From the NCBI GenBank assembly GCA_025201705.1, contig MU616582.1:18739-82738 (forward strand): DNA of 64,000 nt, read 5' to 3'. The notes beneath the pieces are model-generated. The model searched no databases. It saw nothing but the letters and a program-made list of their open reading frames with translations, and had not been told where the DNA came from. The stretch's first letter is position 1. Each line of letters begins with the position of its first letter. Both the position numbers and the translations under genes were made by a program. The DNA comes from Dissophora ornata. Its lineage: Eukaryota > Mortierellomycota > Mortierellomycetes > Mortierellales > Mortierellaceae. Of the stretch, positions 46,378-58,351 are shown piece by piece.

Positions 46378-46606
46378 TGACGACGACGATGACGACGACT
46401 GCGACCATCATGAGAGCCATGAGTGCGAAGAGTGTGAGAGAGATCATGTTGCTGTCATCCGTGTGCCCCAGCCTTTCCCAGTAGATCACCCCATCCCAAT
46501 CCCTCAACCTGTCCCTGTCCCTGTGCCTGTCCCTGTGCCTGCACCAGTGCCCGCGCCAGTGCCAGTTCCTGCCCCATTCCCCGTGCCATTCCCCAGCCAC
46601 AAATGA
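46184..46606 (+). CDS. Small secreted Asp-rich/Pro-Val-repeat protein
   Basis: The 140-residue frame starts MAPRKTILLLTATLVATAIF and then NVAYA, a clear signal peptide with cleavage after AYA. The mature part has a Cys/Asp module (CDCDCGCDGD), an almost pure Asp run of about 20 residues encoded by a GAT/GAC hexamer-like repeat (46336-46400), a Cys/His/Glu patch, and a C-terminal PVPVPVPAP repeat. Acidic runs with Cys and His suggest metal or calcium binding at the cell surface. The Pro-Val repeat is a rigid rod. No family is recognised. A longer frame upstream to 46061 has no coding character. Confidence 0.8.
46336..46400 (+). repeat. GAC/GAT trinucleotide tract coding poly-Asp
   Basis: A tandem GAT-GAC tract of about 65 bases lies inside the secreted protein gene. 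It is likely to vary in length. Confidence 0.9.
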
Positions 46607-47336
46607 AAGACGGGTAGCATACCTTGACGCAACTGAAGCACAGCAAATCAGACCAGTGTTGTTCATTGTTGATCTAGAGCCTCGCGCCTTCGCACCATAC
46701 TACGGCGGGATCCATAGCATTCTTAATACCATCCACATCCTCACGGACAGACATCCTTCACCCTCATTTCGCAGCTTGACGCCATGGAATCCAGAATAAA
46801 AAAAGATCCAGATGTAATAGCGGTCTCTCTGACGCGTCGTTCATAGTTCGCGAGCATGCAGTTGACAAGCGTTTCGTAGTGTTTGGCGCTCTTTGATATT
46901 TGTGTTTGTGGATATCGCTTCCTTGTAGAAGATAGTTCGCGCCCTCGAATCCTGCACTACAACGCCATTGGCTGACATGCACTGGGTGACATGACCGACA
47001 GTCCGTCCTCTCTCTCTCTCTCTTTTTTTTTTTTTTTTTTTTTTTTTGAACACTTCGTCCTGCAAACCTTGGTCCAACTCTGCATCCCTTGCTCCCACAC
47101 GTTCCATTCCTCTTTCTGAGTGTAAGAGGCATCCCTCTTCCTCGTCATTGCCAATCGATCCTCTGATTCCACTCGCGCTTGCTCGCACGTCGATCCCTCC
47201 TCGAGTGGTATTCAGAACGCGTCACTCAAAACGCTCTCGCCTCCGGTCTCGTCTTCTCGCGGTCTTCTATTTCTTATTCCACGCTGACCGCTGACATCGA
47301 GTCGCACCAGACATCACACCATCGCCATTGCTCGTC
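46607..47336. other. Intergenic with CT and T simple repeats
   Basis: A (TC)n run at 47008-47023 is followed by about 25 Ts to 47047, probably part of the VAC14 promoter. Overlapping Lys-rich frames opposite to it are artefacts. Confidence 0.6.
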
Positions 47337-50300
47337 ATGTCCGACTACATCCTCAGTCCTCAGGTATCGAGGGGCCTGGCTGACAAACTGTACGACAAGC
47401 GCAAAGGAGCAGCACTCGAGGTTGAGAGGTAAAGTAGACAGCCCCTTTCCCTTCTTGTCAGGGTGCAGCCTTGCACACCTGTTTTCACTCGGCAGCAATG
47501 GCTCGCGCAGAGTGGGGGAAAATTTCTCCTCTGCAACGACATACTCCAGTTGCTCAATTGACGTCTGGAAAATAACCAATTGGTCGTTTTCTCCTTTGTA
47601 GAGTTATCCGCGAGTATGTAATCGCCAACGACAATGCAAAAATCAAGCTGACGATCCAGGCCCTCGTTGCAGATTTTGTCTATTCTGTCTCGCCAAACGC
47701 CCGCAACGGAGGCCTCATCGGACTCGCAGCCACATCTATCTCTCTTGGTGGGGTAAGCATCTTGAGTGTCGTTATTGCAGATGCTGGATTTGACAATGGT
47801 TGACCATCTGTCCTGACTGCCTAACATATACGTTCATTATCAATACATAGACCGTGTCGACATTTCTGGAGAGCATTGTGCCGCCAGTGCTCATGTGCTT
47901 TGCTGATCTGGACTCACGCGTGCGATACTATGCCTGCGAGAGCATGTACAACATTGCCAAAGTCGCAAGGGGCAGCATCCTGCGCTACTTTAATGAGCTC
48001 TTTGATGCCATGAGCAAGGTAAAGCGGATAATCTTATCTGTTCCGGCTGTAAATTTGCCTCCCCCTCAAGTTCTACTCGTCGCTGACCTGCTCGCTCCCT
48101 TTCCATCGATAAAAAACAAAACAAAACTGACAGCTCTACGCTGATTCAGAAATGTCGGTTAAGAACGGCGCAGAGTTACTGGATCGTCTTGTCAAGGACA
48201 TCGTGCACGAGCAGTCGATCGCCTACTCTGGACCCATCTCCCACATTGACGACCAAGATCCTCAACAACTGGCCCTGGCTTTACCTCGAGTGTCCCAGTT
48301 CTCGCTCCCACGGTTTATCCCTCTGCTTGCTGAGCGTGTCTATAGCAAAAACTCTTGGACACGCAACTATCTGGTGACCTGGATCGCTGTGCTGGACTCC
48401 ATCCCCGATCTGGAGTTGGTCTCATATCTTCCCGACTTTTTGGATGGTCTCTTGTACTTTCTGAACGACCCGAACCCAGATGTTAGGACGTTGACCCAAA
48501 AGTTATTGAACGACTTTTTGACAGAGATTCGCAAGGTGGCGGAACTTCAGCAACAGCAGCAGCATGAACTGTTGCAGGAGCGACTCAGGCAACTTCAGAT
48601 GTCAGATGGACAGCAACAGCAATTGCGGTGGGCGAGCTTTGATGGTTCAGTTGATACGTTGGAGAACGAGTCCACGGGTCAGGGAAAGGGCAATTGGGTC
48701 CCCGGCCAGGGCGTGAACATTAACTACGCCAAAATTGTCAAAATCCTCAAGCCCCATCTCACATCGAACGACGAGGATATTCAGGAGACGGCGCTGCGAT
48801 GGATTAACGAGTTTATGAGTCTGGCCAAGGACGTCATGATCCAGTTCACACCTGCACTCATTCCGGCAGTCCTGCCTTGCCTTGCACACTCTGTCAACTC
48901 GATTCGTGCGATCGCGAACGAGACCAATCTGAGTCTGTATAGACTGGTGTACGAGTCAGCACTCCCGCCCGAACCTCAGAACGTTAACCAACAGCAGCAG
49001 CAACAGCAGACCAATTCGACTTCTGAACGTTCTGGACATCCGCGATCAACATCCCCGCGACCACAGTCACCTAAGGGCCAGGATCGTTCGACCAAGTCCT
49101 TTGGCACCTCTGGATCGATTGCCTCAAAAATGATAGTAGCGACCAAGGAATCGTCTCGAGACCCCTCTGCGACAATAGCAGACCAAAACCGAAATGCCTC
49201 GCCAAGCCCGTACCAAAAACCTGCCACAGAACAGCTGGAATTCGACTATGTTGCGACTGTGAACGCCTTGACGCTGCAATTCCTAAACGAACACGAACAG
49301 ACTCGCGTCGCGAGCCTAGAATGGCTTCTCATGCTCCATAAGCGTGCGCCGCACCTGATCCTCGCGATTGACGATGGTAGTTTCCCGGTCCTACTCAAGA
49401 CTCTGTCAGATCCTTCCGAGGAGGTCATCAAGCGTGATTTGCAGCTCTTGGCACAGATTTCATCTCATTCGGATGACGCCTATTTTTACAACTTTATGTT
49501 GAATATGCTGTCGCTATTTAGTACGGATCGTCGGCTGCTGGAGAATCGAGGAAGTGTGATTATTAGACAGCTGTGCGTGAGTTTGAACTCGGAGAGGATT
49601 TATAGGACATTGGCGGAGATCCTGGAGAAGGATGAGGATTTGGAGTTTGCAAACACGATGGTGCAGAACCTGAACATTATTCTGATCACGGCGCCCGAGC
49701 TGGCGGATCTGAGGAAACGTCTCAAAACTGTGGACAGTCGAGTAAGTTTTTTTTTTATTAGCCAACAATTTGGTTGGGCCACCTTGCTGTTTTGGAGCGG
49801 TTGCTAATGCCTTTCTGTTGTTTTATTATCATTACTTGCGCCTCGTTTTAATGGGTTGTGCAGGATGGTCAGGCATTGTTCACAGTACTATACAAATCGT
49901 GGTGCCACAACCCGGTCTCTACTTTTGCGCTTTGTCTGATGGCTCAATACTATGAGCACGCGGTCGCGCTCCTTCAAAGTTTGTATGTCTTTTTTTTTTT
50001 TTTTGGAACCGCTTTCGATGCTTCGTTAGGACATTACGAGGCGGGTTCATTTGCCGAGGGGCATCAAACTCATTTCGCGTATTTACACCCGTTGATACCT
50101 ACTTAGTGCCGAGTTCGAGATTACTGTCAATCTCCTTATTCAAGTGGACAAGCTGGTTCAGCTCATCGAATCGCCCGTCTTTACCTGTAAGAACTATCAC
50201 TATTCGACTGGGGTCGCTCGTCCGCTTTTTGTAACCAATGGTTTTTTATCGTAACGCTTACTTTTCTTCTTATTTCCACAATGTGTAGATCTCCGTCTTC

Positions 50301-51570
50301 AGCTACTGGAGCCTGAGCGATACCCAAATTTGTTCAAGTGTCTCTACGGCCTGTTGATGCTGCTCCCACAAAGTACCGCCTTTGCCACTCTCAGGAATCG
50401 GTTGACAAGTGTCAGTTCCATGGGCTTTATCCACCTTGTTCCCAAGATGTGAGTTCAGACTTCCTGCGCGTTTATCGCAAATGTGATCTAATCAAGAGAG
50501 CATTCAAACTAACGAAAAACGCTCCTTCCGGTGCATATAGACCCAATACAGGAACTCAGAATTCTTTCACGTCCTCCAACTCCGCTTCCGGTATTGCCTC
50601 TTCCAACTCCTCTTCCCTCACTTCCTCCTCAAGATCGAAATCCGGCGGTATCTCTTCCAACCTCAACCACCACCCAGAAGGGCCTCGTTTCCCCGAACTC
50701 CTCTCTCACTTCAAAGCAGTCCAGGGTCGCCATGAACGTTCTCGTCGCCAAGCTGTACAGGCGCTTCTCCGCCTCAACACTTATGGCAGCAGCAGCAGTG
50801 CTGGCAATGGCAACAGCAACATCAGTGGAGGCGCGGCTGGGTCAGGGTTAGGGGGCTCTGGAGCACACTATTATAGCCAGCAGCAACAGTATTACCAGCA
50901 GCACCAACAAAAGCATCAGAGAAAGCATCAACAGCAACTGGAGCATCAACAACTTCAACAGCAAGTTCAGCAGCAACAGCAGTTGTATGACCAAGCGCAT
51001 CAACAGCAGCAACAGCAGCCCGGTGCTAGTGGAGATCAGTTTGGAGCAACGTACAACAACCAGATTGCAGAATCTCCTAACGAGACTGATCACACCCCTC
51101 CTGGTGGCACTGCTGGTGCTCCTCGTGGAAACAACGCTGATGGCTCCAACAGACACGCAAACCATTCTAACCCTCGTAGAAGAACCCGTGATCGTCTGAG
51201 CCAGATGGAAGTTTTACAACAGCAACAGCAGCAGCAACAGCAACAGCAACAGCAGCAAGCCCAACAAGCCTTAACTACTTCTGCTTCGTCGACTAACCAG
51301 CAGCGCAACTCTTTCTCCAAGAGCGGTAATCAAGGTAACGCTCAGTACATTGCCAACCAAATCTATCCCTCCAGTCCTTCTGGGACCCCTCCATTCCCAG
51401 AAACCCAATCTTTGACCACAACCTCTTCGCCAGCAGCTTCAACAGGTCCCACGGGTGCATCATCAGTCTTGGCCGTCTCGCCCACCTCGTCACCCGCAGT
51501 CACCTCCATTGGTGGATCTGACCTGCCAACTGACTCAAAGTCCTCCAAGACCAATAGACCCAGCGCATAG
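47337..51570 (+). CDS. VAC14: VAC14, scaffold of the PI(3,5)P2 synthesis complex, 8 exons
   Basis: Exons 47337-47428, 47602-47752, 47851-48018, 48134-49741, 49864-49982, 50107-50186, 50289-50448 and 50541-51570 join in frame to 1,135 residues. The HEAT-repeat N-terminus is diagnostic ([60 protein letters not shown]). The conserved C-terminal block has [20 protein letters not shown] and [20 protein letters not shown], ending [13 protein letters not shown]. Vac14 is known to hold the Fab1/PIKfyve kinase and Fig4 phosphatase on endolysosomal membranes. After MGFIHLVPK the family normally ends soon; here exon 8 adds ~340 residues of Ser, Gln, His and Thr-rich sequence with poly-Q runs. Confidence 0.93.
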
Positions 51571-51699
51571 ACATCCCCCCCCTCTCTCCTTCTCTATGCC
51601 ATGTTCTTTTACGACCATTTTTCATGGCAGTAATATAATGTTTTTGTATTGCTTCAGCTTCTGGCATGCATATGTACATTTGACCTTATTATTGATTTT
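51571..51699. terminator. Short intergenic region between convergent genes
   Basis: Only 129 bases separate the VAC14 stop from the kinase stop. It is T-rich and must hold both 3' ends. Overlapping 3' UTRs are likely. Confidence 0.4.
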
Positions 51700-53425
51700 T
51701 TATTGGCGGCTTACGCTGGGAGGCAGGCCATTGGGTACTACGGCTTTTCTGTAGCGTGGGTGGTTTGGATTATTAGATCGCCCCGCCGAGGACGAAGGCG
51801 TCGGCGAGTTCGCCATGAGTGGCGACGGTGGGTGTTGTGAAGCCCGTCCTAATGACATTGGTGTGAGCATCGAGGCCGGAGTCAACATTGGAGATCCACG
51901 GATAGTCGACCCGCCACCAGAGCTACCAGAATAAAGGTGCTGGTGGTGGCCATCGTATGCCGGATAGGATGTTGACGTTGAGCCATCGTATCCATGAGAG
52001 TGTGTTGGGTATTGATGATACGCGTGGCCTGCACTAAGGTATTGGGTTGGCGGTGTGTGAATCCCGAGATTGAATCTGAAAGCCTGAACAATCTCGTCAA
52101 ACGTTTGCTGCCGTGAATTAGGGTCCTCACTCCAGGCTTGAGTGTAGACATTGTAATACCAATTGGGCGTGCCATCTATCCTTTCTTCTCGAGCACCTGG
52201 GCTGAATGTCGACGGATCTTTGAAAGGGTATCGCCCTGCCATGATGAACCAGTAGATGACGCCTAGCGCAAAGATGTCGCAGCGAATATCGTATCGTGGT
52301 CGGTTTTTCGGCATGCGTTCCGGAGCCATGAACTGCCACACACCTCCAAACTGCTGACTCGAGAACGCGGTTCTGCTATCGCGGATGCGTCGAAGACCAA
52401 AGTCAGTCAGCTTCGCCTGGTATCGCCCCTGGTGTGGCGTGCAGTCCCTCCTGACGTCGATCAAGATGTTTTTAGGGTGGAGGTCGCCATGGTGAAAGCC
52501 GCATTTGAAGAGATGGTCGAGCCCCTGGGCGATGTCCAGGGCCAAATACACTTTGTCGATCATTGTCGGTGCCTCTGGTGCCTGTGGAGGTGTTTCAAGC
52601 AGCTTGACTAGGTCCCCATGCTCACAGTACTGCATAATCATGAACCGTTGACCGTTGAGGTCGTCGTCGCTGTTCCTTACAGCCACGCCAAAAAAGTCGA
52701 CGATGTTGTCGTGTTGCTGACACCGGCTCAGCACCTCGACCTGTGGGGTTTAGGCACAACACACAATAGCATGGATAGGTCTCAAGTTAGTTAGAGCCGA
52801 TTCTGGGCGCAAGAGCAAAAATGATGTAGAACGGCAGAACATGTATCGATACACTGGATAAACAAACGGACCTCCTTGTCAAACAGTCTTGCGATCTTTT
52901 CTGGTGTGTGCTTTCTATCGATAAGACATTTGAGAATCACTGTCGTCTTGCGGAGAGTCCAGAACGCCCGTCTAATCTCGCCATTGCCTCCCTTGGCGAA
53001 AAGCTCACGATGGGTGAACTCGGCATCATAATCATATAATGCCACAGTGGGGATTCCCGCAGGTGCTATCATGTTAAGCACGGTCGTCAAGAAGAAATCT
53101 GGATCGTTTGAATCCACGTCGACTGCTCCAGGCGGGGAAGAGGAGGAGGGGGAGAGGCTCTGACTCTGGTTCTGACTCTGCAGCATGGCTCGGGATGCGG
53201 TCATGGTACCATCGGAGAATGCAAGACTTGGCATTTCTGTTTCCTCAGACGAAGGTGTGATTGGGTGGTAATCAGATGTCTTCCAGCCCTGCTGGGACTG
53301 ATTGGGTTGATGGGCCTGACTGGACTGAACAGGATAGAGCAACTTTTGCTGCTGTTGCTGTTGCTCCTGCTGCTGATAGAAGACTGGGGGTTGGTGTATG
53401 TCTTGATAATACTGGTATTGGCCTG

Positions 53426-53483
<58 letters not shown>

Positions 53484-53864
53484 AATGTGCTGCTGGTATC
53501 GTTGCTGTTGTTGCAGCTGCTGTAGCTGTGATTGTGAGGCAGAAAGCTGATATGAATACGACGACGGGGAGGTAGGGTGTTGCTCATGTGGGGGTGGGTG
53601 TTGCTGATACTGTTGCTGCTGCTGTGGCATGTCCTGCTGGTGCAGCTGCTGGATCTGCAACTGATAGAGGCGCTGTCGCTCAAGCTGATCAACATTAACA
53701 TGGGGTACGTAGTTTAGGATTCTAGGGTGGTGGGCTTCCATGGGTCTGGAGTCGAGGTCCATTACATCGCTCCGGGTGGACATTGCAGAGTGGGTGAGAC
53801 CAGGGGCGACATCGGCTGTCCTTGTCTGGGAAGGGTCGTAGTGGTATTGGGGTGAAGGATACAT
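51700..53864 (-). CDS. Protein kinase with poly-Q N-terminus, 2 exons
   Basis: Exons 53864-52872 and 52740-51700 give 677 residues; an ATG at 53984 in the same frame adds 40 hydrophobic residues of leader-like character. Residues 1-240 are Gln/His/Pro-rich with a pure poly-Q run encoded at 53426-53482. The kinase domain follows: Gly loop FAKGGNGEIRRAFW, Lys in TVILKCLI, catalytic loop H415-G-D417-LHPKN422, D444-FG, and APE (470-472). HGD replaces the usual HRD, so the Arg that reads activation-loop phosphate is missing; many kinases not controlled that way look similar. The C-terminal ~200 residues are Ser/Pro/His/Tyr-rich. The fold resembles TKL-type fungal kinases. The substrate is unknown. 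Confidence 0.88.
53426..53482 (-). repeat. CTGTTG hexamer repeat (poly-Q in kinase)
   Basis: About 9.5 tandem CTGTTG units encode an uninterrupted poly-Gln run on the minus strand. Confidence 0.9.
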
Positions 53865-53984
53865 GGACGAGCAGACTGAGAGAGAAGGTTGGAGCGAGTG
53901 ATGATGGAAGATGGATTGAGGAATGAGCAAGACAAGGGACAAGAGACAAGGGAAGGAGAGCGTGAGAGACGGCAAGGGAGTCAA

Positions 53985-54871
53985 GAAGGTTTAAAAGGCA
54001 TGTGTGGGTGAGAGCATGGGTCCTGGACGCGCTCTTTCTTGCAGCAAGATGTGCATCTCTGGGAGAAGCGCATATCGCCGTGGCGTAGGATCAGGCGACG
54101 TGTGCCAGAAACCCAGGGAGACCTGGGGAGTACCCCAATGGCTTGCGGGCTGTTCCCAAGCACATGCTCGCCCATCCCAGTGATCCGGCTTCGCCCTTGA
54201 CTGGGCACCTGTGCTCTCTTCGCTCTCATTTATCCACCAGATCGAGAGGTGTCTACCCACGGCCATCATTCACCCGGCTGCCCATCATCAAAGCGAGCTG
54301 AGAAAACATGCGCTTGGAGTCACAACGTGAATTCAAAAGGGTTTCTGTCAATCCTCACCTTTGCCCCGCTGTCTCTGCGAAAGAGAAAACAACGCGAGCA
54401 ATGCCGATGGCTGTGGACAGTCTGTGCATCCCAAGCAGTTGTCTACCACAAGGGTCCGCATCTCTGTGTTTGTGCTGTACCCGTGCCAGAGAATAATAAC
54501 AACAGCAAGAGCTTGCTTACCGCGCGTCGCGTGGATCTTGACGTCCACACACGCCCACACGATTGGAAGCAAATTAAGGTTTTCGATCTGGAGAATCGAT
54601 GTTGCAAACAGACGCCGAGCGAGCGGCAACTTTCTGAAGGTACACATAGTGGACACAAATCGTGGACGAGCCAAATAGCATGCATGCAACCCAGTCGATG
54701 CCGCCTTTCTCGGTAGACACATCTTTCGCGCCGACGACGGCTATTGGTCGGACCCACACAGACTTTTCCATGCGCGACGGTCTTCTGTGACGTGTGTAGG
54801 ATCGCCTTCCTCCTTTGGGAATGCATTCATTCATCTTATTCTTCATTCTTCGAATCACCCACCGCATCCCA
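53985..54871. other. Divergent intergenic region
   Basis: Promoters of the kinase (left) and SGNH-like gene (right). Several short overlapping frames on both strands have no recognisable content. Confidence 0.5.
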
Positions 54872-56326
54872 ATGGAACCCATCAACTCACTCCTCAGGAC
54901 TATCAAAGTCTTTTTCACTGTCTGTTTCTTCTACCTCAAACTTGGATTCATCTACCTTGCCAGGGTAACGCCAACAGAATCACCCCCACCTCAAAACAGA
55001 AACACCGCTACTGCCAGTGCCAACCGCAAGAGATCACTCATTGTTAACGTTTATCTGAATACTTTGTAGTGGCATGAACCATCTTTGCGTAAAAAAGGAA
55101 GCTACAACCACACAATCGTTGTTCTCGGTGAGTTGCGCTTTTTGGAGGAACATCCGCAAACAAGTTTCGATCCGATCATTGTCACATAAATCGACCGACG
55201 TATCAATCGGCGTGGTCCCTTCTAACGGAAACCCTACCGCACCCATTCTTACAACTCATAGGCGACGATCACGCACTAGGTGTCGGCGACTACAGCACTC
55301 TCACTGCAGGCACAGGTAGGATTGAACCCCCCCGATCGATCTAGAAACTTGAAAGATTTATCTGCTAACCATGGGTTCTACTTTGATGCATGTACCCTAG
55401 GCATCGCACACAAGCTCGGAAAGGAACTAGCAAAGGAGACTTCTATCCGCCAATCATGGCAGATTTTCAATCGGGGGGAGTACAAGACCTCCACCGAAGA
55501 CTGGCTTCATCCTGCAGACTCTGTAATGCTGCCACGCTTCGCTGTGTCGAAAGTCTCGTCTGTTATTATGGACGTATTCCGCTCCATCTAATCAAATGTC
55601 GTTGCAACCCTTACCATCCAACCGAAAAATAGAAACAAAAGAAGAAGCCTGAGCTGTTGACAAAACTCTTTCAGGATCCCAAATACCTCAAAGCCGAGAT
55701 CGTCATCGTTATGCTTGGATCTTATGATGCTCTGTAAGTGTCAATTTTTCGCATCTTGACATGTGATGCCACGTAATATTAATAAAAATGAAATTCTTCC
55801 TGCATCATAGGCAAAAGGATCCTTCGTTAACCCCTCAGGACACCCTCCGCAACCTTGAATTGATCTGCCAGGCACTGAAGAGGACGGGAAAGGAAGAAAA
55901 GTCGATTTATCTCGCCACAATCCCGACGGGAGGAGATGATGTATATCTAACAGAGGAGCAGAGGGCTGACAACCTCACCAGGAATCGCCTCATTGAGGAA
56001 TATGTTAAAAAGTAATGCGCTGGAATTCATTGCAGTCGGTGAGAAATTCTCTTTCTCGGTCGGTCAAGACGTTATGACTGACTGTATGACTGTATTATAT
56101 TGTTTTCCTATCCAATTGCCATAGGAATGATGATGGTGTGCTTCCGGGACTGCAAATGGACTTGGTGAGTAACTTCGAGATGAAGCGCCGCAACCTCTAC
56201 TGGCAGGATGGTCGCCATTTCAGTGATATCGGATACACAAAGATGGCCAAGGACTGGGTGCCAATCACCAGACCAGACATAGTCAAGAGGGAATTTGCCT
56301 TGTTCCGATCGGACCTCGGTCTTTGA
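54872..56326 (+). CDS. SGNH-hydrolase-like membrane-anchored protein, probable pseudoenzyme, 7 exons
   Basis: Exons 54872-54964, 55070-55127, 55262-55315, 55401-55522, 55648-55733, 55811-56011 and 56125-56326 join in frame to 271 residues. An N-terminal hydrophobic segment (FFTVCFFYLKLGFIYLA) anchors or exports the protein. The SGNH blocks are recognisable: block I VVLGDDHALGVGD, block III VMLGSYDAL, and block V WQDGRHFSDIGYTKMA. The nucleophile Ser of block I is Asp (D53) and the Asn of block III is Tyr (Y135), while the D233/H236 pair is kept. Serine-esterase chemistry is therefore unlikely; binding or a regulatory role is an inference. An in-frame stop in the first intron rules out read-through there. 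Confidence 0.78.
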
Positions 56327-56462
56327 AAGCAATGGCTGCCCCCTGAGTGTCTGCGATATCGATTAATAAACATGTATTCGTTGTGACATTAAGAGAGGCT
56401 CTATGTTTTTTTTACTTTGCGATTTTCCTTGAAAGGTGCATTCTCATCTAGGCAGTAAACTT

Positions 56463-57577
56463 CTACTTTCCGGCATTATTCAGTTTCTTGACCTTGTATG
56501 GCTTTGCGCGTTCCTTTCGTGTAAGGGCTTCGGGATCGTAGGGACCACGGGCAGCCTTGGGCTCTCTAACAATTTCCACATTGCGATCCTTCCACTGACT
56601 CTTTCTCAGCTTGATGGGTCTGTTTCCTACGTATTTGCCTATTGACAATCCAAAGCAAAGTAAACGATTTAGTTACTCAGGCCCTTGAGATAATGATCGC
56701 GCATTTTATCTTCCTTTCACATAAGGCAGGAAGCGTGGATGATTGCCCTTACCATTCATTTCTTTCCATGCTCGGGCGAAATCCTCTGGTTCCGAAAAGC
56801 TAACAAAGCCATATCCTTTCGTTTTCTGGGTCCTCTTATCTCGGACCACTTTGGCTTTCAAGAATGACGGATACTTGGAAAACGTCTTTGTCAGCAACTC
56901 GTCTGTCACCTCATTGCCCAAATCTCCTGCAAATAACCGAAAGTCATCTATTGCAAAATAAAGAATTACGACATTTTAGTACAACCACTTTTTCCCTATT
57001 CCTGCCTGTTCATATGGAAGTATACAAGTTGGCGAATTCACATACTCTCGTCAAATTCCAGCAGGGAGGAGTCTTCCCAGACCAACCCTGCTGCTTTGCG
57101 AACAACCGTTGCTGCTGCTTTCGCCTTTGCTTCTCTTTCTTCCTCTTCAGCCTTCGCCGCTGCAGCTGCAGCCTCCTCCTGTGCCTTTTTCGGGTCCACA
57201 AAGATTTTGTTCAGGTCCTCGTACTCATTCGCGCCGTAGCCCTGTTGGCCATTACTGTATGGGTTTCCTGACCTGGGTCCTCCGCCTTGGTAGTATCCGC
57301 CTCTGCTCCCTCCTGCACCAGCGTAAGGCGCCCTTCCTGCTGCTGGTGCTAATGATGATCCGGGTATTGATGGCACGGTAGGTCCTACCGCACCGGCATA
57401 GGGCTGTTGATATTGAGAATAGGCAGGATCAACAGCCGGCATGGCTGCTACCGGTGCTGACGTTCCCGCTGCCGCATAGGATGGGTCCATCACATAGCCA
57501 AGGGACTCCCAGTATGCGATTTCTTCAGGCGTATATTGTGGAGCTCCTGCGCCGGCTGCACCATGGGCATATGACAT
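56463..57577 (-). CDS. RBM42: RBM42-like RNA-binding protein, 3 exons
   Basis: Exons 57577-57046, 56947-56753 and 56638-56463 encode 300 residues. The N-terminus is Ala/Pro/Gly/Tyr-rich (YTPEEIAYWESLGYVMD). A coiled, Ala/Glu/Lys-rich helix precedes a single RRM: RLFAGDLGNEVTDELLTKTF, then KTKGYGFVSFSEPEDF as RNP1, then YVGNRPIKLRKSQWKDRN. The 'NDFRLFAGDLGNEV' start and the 'NRPIKLRKS.WKDRN' end are specific to RBM42, a nuclear RNA-binding protein tied to splicing and stress granules in animals and plants. The end is basic. It lies 137 bases from the convergent SGNH-like gene. Confidence 0.93.
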
Positions 57578-58129
57578 TGTCGCTTGTGTTTACTGATGGT
57601 ATTCGTGAGCAATGTTTTCCCTGCTGCGATTGCTGTCACTTCTGCTGCTATGACACTGGCCTCGAAAGAGAGAAGTCAATGAATGATTAAGTTGAGCTGA
57701 TGGCGGATTTGGGTGAAGCAGAACTGAGGATGGTCGTGGAATGCATGAGAAGCAAACGATTTTTCATTGTTGCATGAAACAGGCTAGCTGTGAGCACCAA
57801 AGCCACTTTGATTTCGATTTGGTGGCAACAGTAAAAAAGATCCCTTCCTGTGCAGCAGGATCGCAAAGGCCAAGGCCTTCCATTGAAAGCAAGCAACTGG
57901 GGGCGATTCTGAACAAGGGAGTCCACAGATAAGAACCCTGTGCGACCTCTGTTTGTTGTTAGGGATGGCAACCTTGGGGCAGGGTGGGGCAAAGTCCTGT
58001 ATCAGAGCTTCATCTCGCATTTGAAGAAGAGGGTAAGAGCAAGCTGTTGTAAGGTCTGGTATTCAAGATCTGAATGCTGAAAGCCTATGTGTTTTTATTG
58101 ACAATAGGTGGAATTATTGGGTCTCAAGA
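57578..58129. other. Intergenic, promoter side of RBM42
   Basis: No gene is supported; sequence upstream of RBM42 runs into the Fanzor relic. Confidence 0.5.
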
Positions 58130-58351
58130 TTGTGTGTTGTGACGAGCGGTGTACTCCGAAGCGATACTGAAAGTGTGGAGGAACGAAGGCGCAGCCAGTG
58201 CCTCTCGCAACATGGCACAAGCAACGCACCACCAAGCGACATTTCTACAATGGCTGAAGAGATTGGATCGTCATCACCCCGACCTCTATCGAACGGAGGG
58301 AGGGATAGATGATCCTAATTCAAAGCTACACGTGTGGTGTGACAGGCGCGA

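Noticed and set aside
46841..47188. Lys/Arg-Glu-rich minus-strand frames near 47 kb
   Set aside because: Produced by the CT and T simple repeats at 47008-47047.
50848..51320. Leu-rich and poly-Cys frames opposite the VAC14 Q-rich tail
   Set aside because: Mirror of CAG repeats, no independent support.
53261..53575. Poly-Leu and poly-Val/Ala frames opposite the kinase poly-Q
   Set aside because: Artefacts of the CTGTTG repeat.
55034..55069. In-frame TAG in the SGNH-like gene as a disabling mutation
   Set aside because: A donor at 54965 and acceptor at 55069 remove it and keep the frame, so it lies in an intron.
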